From Saccharomyces paradoxus (Eukaryota > Ascomycota > Saccharomycetes > Saccharomycetales > Saccharomycetaceae), in contig NC_047490.1 in NCBI RefSeq assembly GCF_002079055.1, forward strand, positions 310,001-374,000: 64,000 nucleotides of DNA, given 5' to 3'. The translations under genes were made by a program, and so were the position numbers. Of this stretch, positions 35,384 through 44,088 are shown piece by piece; the stretch's first letter is position 1, and the number at the start of each line of letters is the position of its first letter. The notes beneath the pieces are model-generated. The model did no database searches and was not told the origin of the DNA. It saw nothing but the letters and a program-made list of their open reading frames with translations.

Positions 35384-36100
35384 TTATTTGGTATTTGTGC
35401 CTTTAGCATCCTCCAATTTGATCAAAGTCGGCTTACTATCAGTCGCTAATTGTAAATTAAAACTGGGGCTAGCTTCATTCTTGATTTTTTTTGAACCATA
35501 TAATCCATCGACATAGTAGTTGTTTGTGATCTTAGTCTCATAATCGAGTATAATTTTTTCAAAGCTCAATAACGCCTTCTTTAACGCATCGCCAACAGCC
35601 TCTTTTTTCGATCTGTTATAACATTCACCTTTCGAAGACAAAGTAATTCTACCTAACCCACCACATTGTGTGTTGGTGCCATCCTTTAAGGTAACCTTCA
35701 CCTGAGCTTCTGCCACAACTGTATACTTGACATCGATCGGGTCGGTGTTGTCATCGTTCTTTGCCGCGGTGAAGGGCTGGCACTCACTGGCTTCAACATC
35801 TACAACGTCCATTCGCCAACCATCATATCCAAACGTTTCATTAGCGAACTGAATGAGAGCATGTCCCGGTATTAGCTTAGATAAGTTGTGCTTCCCATAT
35901 TTATTATTGTGGTAAATGTTGTACGTATACCTTTCGATCTTGGACTGTAAAAGCCCAATCCTCTGCACTGACCAAGCGCTGGCAGGTCTGCCATTCCAAT
36001 CTTCGATGACTTGGAACTCTTTAATATCTAAGCCCGGTGCTGTGCCATATGTGGTCGAACTATACGATATGTTCGAACTGGGCTTCGCTTGTATCGTCAT
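35384..36100 (-). CDS. RAD59: Rad52-family DNA strand-annealing protein
   Basis: Rad52 paralogue that promotes single-strand annealing and Rad51-independent recombination together with Rad52. The 238 residues match the known length. The region of about 35-185 corresponds to the Rad52 N-terminal annealing domain (HALIQFANETFGYDGWRMDV, GGLGRITLSSKGECYNRSKK, EAVGDALKKALLSFE). It lacks the long Rad52 C-terminal Rad51- and RPA-binding part. The ATG at 36100 gives MTIQAKPSSN. It is divergent from USO1. Confidence 0.96.
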   Translation of the reverse strand: MTIQAKPSSNISYSSTTYGTAPGLDIKEFQVIEDWNGRPASAWSVQRIGLLQSKIERYTYNIYHNNKYGKHNLSKLIPGHALIQFANETFGYDGWRMDVVDVEASECQPFTAAKNDDNTDPIDVKYTVVAEAQVKVTLKDGTNTQCGGLGRITLSSKGECYNRSKKEAVGDALKKALLSFEKIILDYETKITNNYYVDGLYGSKKIKNEASPSFNLQLATDSKPTLIKLEDAKGTNTK

Positions 36101-36813
36101 TATATGTCTTGTTGATCTTGAAATATGCTCTTCTTCCCTACGTATCCCCTTTAATAGTCCAACACAACTGCGAAACTGCTACAGGTTCCTTCAATAATAT
36201 TACTAACCTTCCCTTCCGTTGCTGTTTCTTGCCATATCTGCCCTTGTCGAACTGTGGCTTGCTCTAATCAGTCTGTATTAGCACATTGAAAAGCACGTGA
36301 TGTGACATCAACTTAAAAGACATTTGTATCCAATGTGGTATATTGGTCAATAAAAATGCCCAAGTTTATTAACTGAACATGTCACTATTCAAGACTAGTG
36401 TACTTAAAGAAATATACCCTAACAGGTCGCTTCGTTGTTATACCATACAATTATGTGATGCCGGTCCGCTAACCTTTCTTTCGCAACACCACATACAAGA
36501 ACAAATGGTAATTACCCAACTTTTTGGGCACTGTTCCCATGGTAAAATGAAACCTACTGGCGTCTGTTTTACAAAGTAAAATTTGGTGATCTTGGCAACT
36601 CTCGTTTTGATAGTCGTTTAGGTTTGCAACTGTCTGTTTTTATTTCTTGCTAATCATTACCATAAGAAAGCCCAAGGCGCGTGGTTTGAAAAAAAGAATA
36701 ACACCTTGTACATCAGCAGGGTTTAAACGTCGCAGAGGCTGAATACTCGAGAGAAGGCAATTCTTGTTCACAACCCCGAGCAATTAAGATTTATAACAAC
36801 CCTCCTACCAAGA
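36101..36813. promoter_or_regulatory. Divergent RAD59/USO1 promoter
   Basis: Contains a CACGTG E-box (36294-36299) about 195 bases from RAD59. T-rich and A-rich tracts are present on the USO1 side, where GCGCGTGG at 36678-36685 is MCB-like but imperfect. A 66-codon ATG frame at 36379-36579 looks like chance: it has no similarity I know and normal intergenic composition. Confidence 0.4.
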
Positions 36814-39800
36814 ATGGACATCATTCAAGGACTGATACAGCAACCAAAAATTCAATCTGTGGATGAAACCATTCCAACGTTGTGCGATCGAGTTGAGAAC
36901 TCCACGTTGATCAGCGATAGGAGATCCGCCGTGCTGGGGTTGAAGGCGTTTAGCCGTCAGTATAGAGAATCTGTGGTTGCATCCGGGCTAAAACCGTTGC
37001 TCAATACTTTGAAACGTGATTATATGGATGAAGATTCGGTGAAGGCTATCTTGGAGACAATTTTGATTCTTTTCATCAGAGGCGATGGCCATGATGACTT
37101 AACTAGAGGCTGGATTTCTCAACAATCGCGGTTGCAAAATGGAAAGTATCCTTCACCGTTGGTGATGAAGCAAGAGAAGGAACAAGTAGATCAGTTCTCG
37201 TTATGGATCGCTGATGCTTTGACGCAATCTGAGGATTTAATTCATTTGCTCGTTGAATTTTGGGAAATCGATAACTTTCATATCAGATTGTACACAATTC
37301 AATTGCTAGAGGCCATGATGGCTACGAGGCCGCTGAAGGCGAGAAGTGCTTTGATTTCATTACCAACAAGCATATCCACTATGGTTTCACTCCTAGATGA
37401 CATGCACGAGCCCATCAGGGATGAAGCTATTTTATTATTGATGGCAGTAGTGAACGATTCTCCCCACGTTCAAAAATTGGTTGCCTTTGAAAACATTTTT
37501 GAGAGACTATTTTCCATCATCGAGGAAGAAGGTGGATTAAGAGGCTCTCTTGTCGTCAACGATTGTTTATCGTTAATCAATAACATCCTAAAGTATAACA
37601 CTTCTAACCAAACCTTATTCCTGGAAACAGGAAACCTACCAAAACTTGCACACCTCTTAAGTGAACCAATATCCCAAGATGAAGGCTTTTTTTGGAATGA
37701 CCAAAGGATAATCAATATCAATACAGCTTTAGATATTGTCAGCCTAACGGTAGAGCCCGGAAATACTGTCACCACTCAACATCAAAATGTCTTACTTGAC
37801 TCAAGCGTATTAATGGTTGTATTGCGACTTGCATTCTTCCATAATATCCCAAAAAAAGTTAGACCGGTCGCCCTTTTGACTGCCGCAAACATGATTAAAA
37901 GTAATGAACATGCACAGTTAGAATTCAGTAAGATCGATGTTCCATATTTTGATCCCTCATTGCCTGTAAACTCCACGGCAAACGGTGGTCCAATTAAATT
38001 AGTTCCTGTAATCAGCATTTTAATAAACTGGATGCTTTATGCCAACTCCGTTCACACGTTTGATACAAGGGTTGCGTGCTCTAGATTATTAAAGGCCTAT
38101 CTCATGGATAGTTTCGATATTCAAAAAGAGTTTTTACTAAAACAAGTCCAATTATGTAATAAGTCGGCAATAAATGGCGATGACAATACCGAAGAAAATG
38201 GTACCTCCAACAGTGTTGATAAAGAAGGAAATACAAATAATGATACAGATACGGAAGATGATACTGGATATGAAAGTCTTTTTAAGGCAAACTTATTCGA
38301 AGTTCTGTTAAATTACGATGCGGAACTGAACCTTAACCCTTTTAAATTGTTCTTCACAACAGACATTTTTATGTTTTTTTTCCAACAGGATCATAAATGT
38401 AGCGAAGAATTACGTGAAATAACAAGAAACGTTACCACTGGAAACGATCTCGATGACGAAGAACCTCTAAAGGCAATTCAAACAATAAGTGAATTACTAA
38501 CTACATCACTTACTGCTGCTGACATAAGAATTCCTATCTCTTACTTAACTTTCTTAATATATTGGCTCTTTGGCGACTTTAAGGCTACCAACGATTTTCT
38601 TTCGGATAAATCCGTGATTAAGTCCTTGCTCTCTTTCTCTTATCAAATTCAAGATGAAGACGTTACTATCAAATGTCTCGTAACAATGTTACTAGGTGTA
38701 GCGTACGAGTTTTCCTCCAAAGAATCTCCATTCCCCAGGAAGGAATATTTCGAATTTATCACTAAAAGTTTAGGAAAAGACAATTATGCTTCCCGAATCA
38801 AGCAATTCAAAAAAGATTCTTTTTTCTCAAGAATTGATATGAATGAAGACAGTATACTGACTCCCGAGCTTGATGAAACTGGTTTACCAAAAGTTTATTT
38901 CAGCACTTACTTCATACAATTATTCAATGAAAACATATACAGAATCAGAACTGCATTATCTCACGGTCCAGACGAAGAACCAATCAATAAAATTTCTTTT
39001 GAAGAAGTCGAAGAATTACAAAAGCAGTGTACAAAGTTAAAGGGTGAACTAAACTCTTTGCAAACAGAAACGAAAACCACTAATGAAAACCTCACCGAAA
39101 AATTAAATGGGTTGTCTAAAGAACACCAAGAGTTGGTTGAAAAATATCAATTATTGGATTCCTCACACTCTTCATTGAAAGAAAACTTTTCCAGTTTGGA
39201 AGCTGAATTGGAAAACGTCAGAGATTCGCTGAGTGAAATGACACAACTGAGAGATGCACTGGAAACTAGGGATAAAGAAAACCAAACCGCTTTACAAGAA
39301 TGCAGAAGTACAATTCACAAACAAGAAGACTCTATTAAAACTCTGGAGAAAGAACTTGAAACTATTTTGTTCGAAAAAAAGAAAGCAGAAGATGGTATAA
39401 ACAAGATGGGTAAGGATCTATTTGCTCTGAGTAGGGAAATGCAAGCAGTTGAGGAAAATTATAAAAATCTCCAAAAGGAAAAAGATAAAATCAACGTTAA
39501 CCATCAGAAAGAGACTAAATCACTAAAGGAAGATATTGCGAAAAAAATCGCTGAAATCAAAAATTTGAATGAAAATCTAGAAAAAATGAAAACTCAACAC
39601 AACAACTTATCAAAGGAAAGGGAACATATTTCGAGGGAGCTCGCTGAGTATAAATCACGGTTTCAAAGCCATGATAATTTAATCGCGAAACTAACTGAAA
39701 AGTTGAAATCCCTAGCAAATAATTATAAGGACATGCAATCCGAAAATGAGTCTTTAATGAAGGCAGTAGAAGAAGCAAAAAATGAAAACACTATACAATT

Positions 39801-42231
39801 GTCTGATTTGCAAGGCAAAATTGATTCTCTAACGCAGGAGAAAGAAAATTTTCAAACAGAAAGGGGCAATATAGAAAAAAATATTAAACAACTAAAAGAA
39901 ACCATCTCTGCCTTAGAACAAAAGAAAGAGGAAACCATCTTAAATTTTAATTCTTCAAAAGATGACTATGAGTCCCAGATCAGCCTCTTGAAAAAAAAAC
40001 TGGAAACTACATCAACTGCAAATGATGAAAGCGTGAATAAAATCTCGGAGTTGAGTCAAAATAGTAAAAGCCTGGAAGTTGAACTGGAGACTTACAAGAA
40101 TCTCAAAAATAAGCTTGAAGCAAAACTCAAAACTTCAGAAAAAGCTTTGAAGGAAGTAAAAGAGAACGAGCAGCATTTAAAGGAGGAGAAAATTCAACTC
40201 GAAAAAGAGGTTACTGACATTAAACAGGAACTCGACAGTCTGCGCGGTAATTTAGAATCATTAAGAAAAGCGCATGAAGATTCGGTAGCTCAGGTAAAGA
40301 AGTACGAGAAACAAATTGACGACAAGGAAAAAGAATATAACGAAAAAATATCTCAATTAACTGATGAGATTAGCTCTACTCAACGGGAAAATGGATCAAT
40401 TCGACAAGAGAATGAAAAATTGGAGGGCGAAGTCAAGGAAATCAAGGGCACTTCGGAAGAACAATCAAATTTGAAAAAGTCAGAGATTGTTGCGTTAAAT
40501 ATGCGGATCAAAGAGCTCGAAGAGAAGAACCAAACGAGCGAAGCCAGTTTATTGGAATCAGTCAAAAATATAGAGTCAGAAGCAGTAAAAATGAGAGGAT
40601 TACAAGAAGAATGCAACCTTAAAGAAAAAAAAATTAGTGAATTAGAAAACAAACTGAAGACTTCAGAAGATGAAAAGTCTCAACATTTGGAACTACAGAA
40701 GCAATCAGAGGAGATAAAAAGGGAACTAGATGCTAGAACGATTGAACTAAAAAATCAATTGGAAAAGATCACAAATTTGACAAAGTCCAGGGAGAAATCA
40801 GAATCTGAGTTAGCTCGATTGAAGAAGACATCGTCTGAGGAGAGAAGAAGCGTAGAGGAGCAATTAGAAAAATTGAAAAACGAAATAAAAAGTAAAAGTC
40901 AGGCCTTCGAAAAGGAAAGGAAGCTACTTAATGAGGGATCTTCAACAATCACGCAAGAATATTCCGAAAAGATCAACACTTTGGAAGACAAATTAAATGA
41001 GCTGCAAAATGAAAATGAATTAAAGACCAAAGAAATTGATACTACCAGGAGAGAATTGGAGAAGGCCACTTTAAGTCATGATGAACTTTTAGAAGAGAAA
41101 CGAAATGAAATCAAGATCTTGGAAGATAAAATTATTTCGTATAAAGAAAAAATAAGTGAAACCGACGAAAAGCTCCTATCAATAAAGCAAGACAGTGGAA
41201 GAGATTTGGACAGTTTAAAAGAACAACTCCAAGGTGTACAAGAATCCAAAGCTAAAATTGAAGAAAGGCTTAAGAAACTAGAGGAGGAATCGTCAAAAGA
41301 GAAAGCGGACCTACAAAAGTCTAAAGAAACTGTGAAAAAGCTAGAGAATACAATCGAGACCAATGAAAAAGAGCTGAAATCTTCAATGAAGATCATAAAG
41401 GAATCTGATGAAAAATTAGAACAGTCCAGAAAAAGTGCTGAGGAGGAGATTAAAAACTTCCAACATGAAAAGTCTGATTTATTATCCCATATCAAGGAAT
41501 CTGAAAAGGAAATTGAAGAGCTCGAAGATAAACTGAAAACTGAAGCGAAATCTAGCTCTGAACTAGAGACCATACAACAAGAGCTAGGTAATGCACAGGA
41601 AAGAATAAAGGTCAACGTAGAAGAGAACACAGTTTTAAAATCTAAATTGGAAGATATAGAGTGTGAGCTTAAAGATAATCAACTCAAAATAAAAAATAAC
41701 CAAGAAGAGAAAGAATCACTGAGTTCCCGCCTCAAGGCCTTAGAACAGGAGTTAGATAGTGCCCAAAAGAAGGCACAAAAATACGAGGAAGAAAGTATTG
41801 CCGAAGTCAAGAAAGTTCAACTGGAAAGGGCTAAATCTGATGAAAAAGCTATGCTGCTTGAAACTAAATACAACGATTTGGTGACTAAAGAGCAAGCTTG
41901 GAAAAGAGAGGAAGATGCTATTAAAAAGACTACCGATTCTCAGAATAAAGAAATTGAAAAGTTGGCCGAAGAACTGCATAATTTAAAGGCAGAAAACTCC
42001 AAGTTGAAAGAAACTAACAAAGATCGTTCGGAAATTGATGATTTGATGCTCTTGGTTACTGATTTGGATGAGAAAAACACCAAATATCGCTCAAAATTAA
42101 AGGATTTGGGCGTTGAGATTAGCTCTGACGAAGAAGAAGAAGAAGAAGAAGATGAAGAAGAAGAAGAAGAAGAAGATGACGAAGATGATGATGACGAAGA
42201 AGATGACGAAGAAGAGAAGCAAGAAGCATAA
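36814..42231 (+). CDS. USO1: Golgi vesicle-tethering protein Uso1 (p115)
   Basis: Essential tether that links ER-derived COPII vesicles to the Golgi and helps SNARE assembly, downstream of the Rab Ypt1. The 1805 residues compare with 1790 in S. cerevisiae. The N-terminal globular head (about 1-720) is an armadillo-like solenoid. From about 730 to 1760 an almost uninterrupted coiled coil rich in E, K, L, N and S forms the rod. The tail is a run of Glu and Asp (about 40 residues) encoded by GAA/GAT/GAC repeats, ending KQEA. The length difference is probably in coiled-coil and acidic repeat units. Confidence 0.97.
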   Translation: MDIIQGLIQQPKIQSVDETIPTLCDRVENSTLISDRRSAVLGLKAFSRQYRESVVASGLKPLLNTLKRDYMDEDSVKAILETILILFIRGDGHDDLTRGWISQQSRLQNGKYPSPLVMKQEKEQVDQFSLWIADALTQSEDLIHLLVEFWEIDNFHIRLYTIQLLEAMMATRPLKARSALISLPTSISTMVSLLDDMHEPIRDEAILLLMAVVNDSPHVQKLVAFENIFERLFSIIEEEGGLRGSLVVNDCLSLINNILKYNTSNQTLFLETGNLPKLAHLLSEPISQDEGFFWNDQRIININTALDIVSLTVEPGNTVTTQHQNVLLDSSVLMVVLRLAFFHNIPKKVRPVALLTAANMIKSNEHAQLEFSKIDVPYFDPSLPVNSTANGGPIKLVPVISILINWMLYANSVHTFDTRVACSRLLKAYLMDSFDIQKEFLLKQVQLCNKSAINGDDNTEENGTSNSVDKEGNTNNDTDTEDDTGYESLFKANLFEVLLNYDAELNLNPFKLFFTTDIFMFFFQQDHKCSEELREITRNVTTGNDLDDEEPLKAIQTISELLTTSLTAADIRIPISYLTFLIYWLFGDFKATNDFLSDKSVIKSLLSFSYQIQDEDVTIKCLVTMLLGVAYEFSSKESPFPRKEYFEFITKSLGKDNYASRIKQFKKDSFFSRIDMNEDSILTPELDETGLPKVYFSTYFIQLFNENIYRIRTALSHGPDEEPINKISFEEVEELQKQCTKLKGELNSLQTETKTTNENLTEKLNGLSKEHQELVEKYQLLDSSHSSLKENFSSLEAELENVRDSLSEMTQLRDALETRDKENQTALQECRSTIHKQEDSIKTLEKELETILFEKKKAEDGINKMGKDLFALSREMQAVEENYKNLQKEKDKINVNHQKETKSLKEDIAKKIAEIKNLNENLEKMKTQHNNLSKEREHISRELAEYKSRFQSHDNLIAKLTEKLKSLANNYKDMQSENESLMKAVEEAKNENTIQLSDLQGKIDSLTQEKENFQTERGNIEKNIKQLKETISALEQKKEETILNFNSSKDDYESQISLLKKKLETTSTANDESVNKISELSQNSKSLEVELETYKNLKNKLEAKLKTSEKALKEVKENEQHLKEEKIQLEKEVTDIKQELDSLRGNLESLRKAHEDSVAQVKKYEKQIDDKEKEYNEKISQLTDEISSTQRENGSIRQENEKLEGEVKEIKGTSEEQSNLKKSEIVALNMRIKELEEKNQTSEASLLESVKNIESEAVKMRGLQEECNLKEKKISELENKLKTSEDEKSQHLELQKQSEEIKRELDARTIELKNQLEKITNLTKSREKSESELARLKKTSSEERRSVEEQLEKLKNEIKSKSQAFEKERKLLNEGSSTITQEYSEKINTLEDKLNELQNENELKTKEIDTTRRELEKATLSHDELLEEKRNEIKILEDKIISYKEKISETDEKLLSIKQDSGRDLDSLKEQLQGVQESKAKIEERLKKLEEESSKEKADLQKSKETVKKLENTIETNEKELKSSMKIIKESDEKLEQSRKSAEEEIKNFQHEKSDLLSHIKESEKEIEELEDKLKTEAKSSSELETIQQELGNAQERIKVNVEENTVLKSKLEDIECELKDNQLKIKNNQEEKESLSSRLKALEQELDSAQKKAQKYEEESIAEVKKVQLERAKSDEKAMLLETKYNDLVTKEQAWKREEDAIKKTTDSQNKEIEKLAEELHNLKAENSKLKETNKDRSEIDDLMLLVTDLDEKNTKYRSKLKDLGVEISSDEEEEEEEDEEEEEEEDDEDDDDEEDDEEEKQEA

Positions 42232-42645
42232 TCGAGTTAAAATATGTGCATAACAACCTGTTTGATTATGTAGGCAAGACTACTCTTTTGTAATTATAAA
42301 TATCTGTATACAGTTTACTGACACTGAATATTATATTTTGTATGACATTTATGCACTACTTTACGCACTGTAATTAAAGTATAGTTTCACGAAAAAAGGG
42401 AATGAGCGAGAGTGAAATACATTCGAGCCGGCTTGGCAAGACCATTATCTCTCTAATACATCATTAGTGTCCCATGCATAGAACTGCTTTTTCTCTCTCA
42501 ACGTGGCAATATTTATGTCGAGAAACGCTTACACAAGTTATAATAAGCCAAAGAAAAATAGCGAAAAGCCGATGCAAATCTACTAGAGGGATGAAAGTAA
42601 TAACGAGATCAGAGACAGAAATATATATCAAATAGCCAAGTCGAA
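42232..42645. promoter_or_regulatory. YDL057W upstream region
   Basis: USO1 3' flank, then the promoter of the next gene. It has AT-rich stretches and ATATATATC (42621-42629) 20 bases before the ATG. No known operator was recognised. Confidence 0.35.
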
Positions 42646-43632
42646 ATGGAAAAGAAATATGTTGGCGTGCAAATACAGGACGCTCCCCCCTCTTATATCA
42701 AATTGGATCCAAATGAAAAATTCGTATATATCACAAGCACAATGAACGGCTTATCTTATCGAATTGCGGCTATAATTTCATACCCAGAGAAGAGAAATTT
42801 ATCCACTCCAAATATAGAAGATGGTAGATTACTGTACAAGGACAATAAGTTAGCATTACTGCTACACGGAAGTCAATCCCACAAGAATGCTATTTATCAA
42901 ACTTTATTGGCGAAGAAGCTGGCACAATCCGGATATTGGGTAATAAGAATCGATTTCAGAGGCCAAGGTGATTCCTCAGATAACTACGATCCAGCCCTTG
43001 GTAGGACGCTCGATCAGGATCTTGAAGATATGAGTACAGTGTACCAAACAGTATCTGACAGGTCCCTTAGGGAGCTGTTGTACAAGACTGGCAAAATATC
43101 TTTGGACGTGATTGTTGCACATTCTAGAGGATCCCTTGCTATGTTTAAATTCTGTCTAAAGTTGCTTGCAACTGCATCTCCATTACCGTCTCACCTGATT
43201 AATTGCGCCGGAAGATATGATGGGAAAGGACTTATAGAACGCTGCACACGGCTGCACCCACATTGGCAAACAGAGGGAGGTTTCTGGGCGAACGGTCCAC
43301 GAAACGGCGAATACAAGGACTTTTGGATCCCATTAAGCGAAACTTATAGTATTGCCAGCGTTTGCGTCCCGGAATTTGCAGCAATACCACTAAATTGCTC
43401 GGTAATGTCCTGCTATGGCACGTGTGATCACATAGTGCCAGTTAGCGCAGCCTCAAGATATGCTAAGCTTTTTGAGGGCAGACATTCGTTGGAGCTCATT
43501 GAAAATGCAGACCACAATTACTATGGTATCGAAGGTGATCCAAACGTACTAAACTTACCGATAAGGAGGGGCAGAGTCAATTATTCACCGCTTGTCGTCG
43601 ATCTCATTATGGAATACCTGAAGAATAAATAG
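42646..43632 (+). CDS. YDL057W: Predicted alpha/beta hydrolase
   Basis: Uncharacterised in S. cerevisiae as far as I know; the systematic name is used for the orthologue. The 328 residues show an alpha/beta-hydrolase fold. The oxyanion region is LLLHGSQSHKN (about 70-80), then RIDFRGQGDS (about 101-110), and the nucleophile elbow is VAHSRGS with Ser160 (A-x-S-x-G rather than G-x-S-x-G). A later Asp lies in GTCDHIVPVSA and a His in ENADHNYYG (about 302), completing a plausible catalytic triad. No signal peptide or membrane span is seen, so it is probably soluble. The substrate is unknown. Confidence 0.9.
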   Translation: MEKKYVGVQIQDAPPSYIKLDPNEKFVYITSTMNGLSYRIAAIISYPEKRNLSTPNIEDGRLLYKDNKLALLLHGSQSHKNAIYQTLLAKKLAQSGYWVIRIDFRGQGDSSDNYDPALGRTLDQDLEDMSTVYQTVSDRSLRELLYKTGKISLDVIVAHSRGSLAMFKFCLKLLATASPLPSHLINCAGRYDGKGLIERCTRLHPHWQTEGGFWANGPRNGEYKDFWIPLSETYSIASVCVPEFAAIPLNCSVMSCYGTCDHIVPVSAASRYAKLFEGRHSLELIENADHNYYGIEGDPNVLNLPIRRGRVNYSPLVVDLIMEYLKNK

Positions 43633-44088
43633 ACCATACAACTACATATTAATCTAAGATAAGTCTTGCGCTAAGTTTGGTCATTTTGTGGGATCACCCG
43701 CATAAAGCTATCGGCACTGCAATTTAAGATCAAGTAGAAGCCATAGTATACTGTGAAATGATATTGCTAACCGTGATTGAGCTGACCCTCCATATGCTCA
43801 ATACTCGCTGGCCGTTAAGGTCAATTCATTTATGATCCTTTATCGTTTTGCGCTTGAGATCGTTATATTACTACTGCCTTGTTTTCTATCCGATGAAATC
43901 AGTACAATCAACAGATGAAAAAAATGAAAAAAAGAAAACAAAATCAACACAACTTGTAAAATCTTGAGCCATCGGAAACAAAAATTCATTATAATTTATA
44001 TCACCGAGCATCACAGCAAGTGCGATTGGTTTGCAAATCGTGCTTTTTTAACATTCCGAGACATCAGGTAAATCTCAGAAACACAAGC
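43633..44088. promoter_or_regulatory. MBP1 upstream region
   Basis: YDL057W 3' flank and MBP1 promoter. A-rich tract at 43917-43950 (AAAATGAAAAAAAG-type). I saw no ACGCGT or CACGAAA element here, so MBP1 does not appear to be directly autoregulated through MCB/SCB sites in this interval. Confidence 0.35.

Noticed and set aside
36379-36579. 66-codon frame between RAD59 and USO1
   Set aside because: Short, no known similarity, lies in a divergent promoter.
44020-44088. Upstream extension of the MBP1 frame
   Set aside because: It begins with GTG, not ATG; the known start MSNQIYSA is at 44089.
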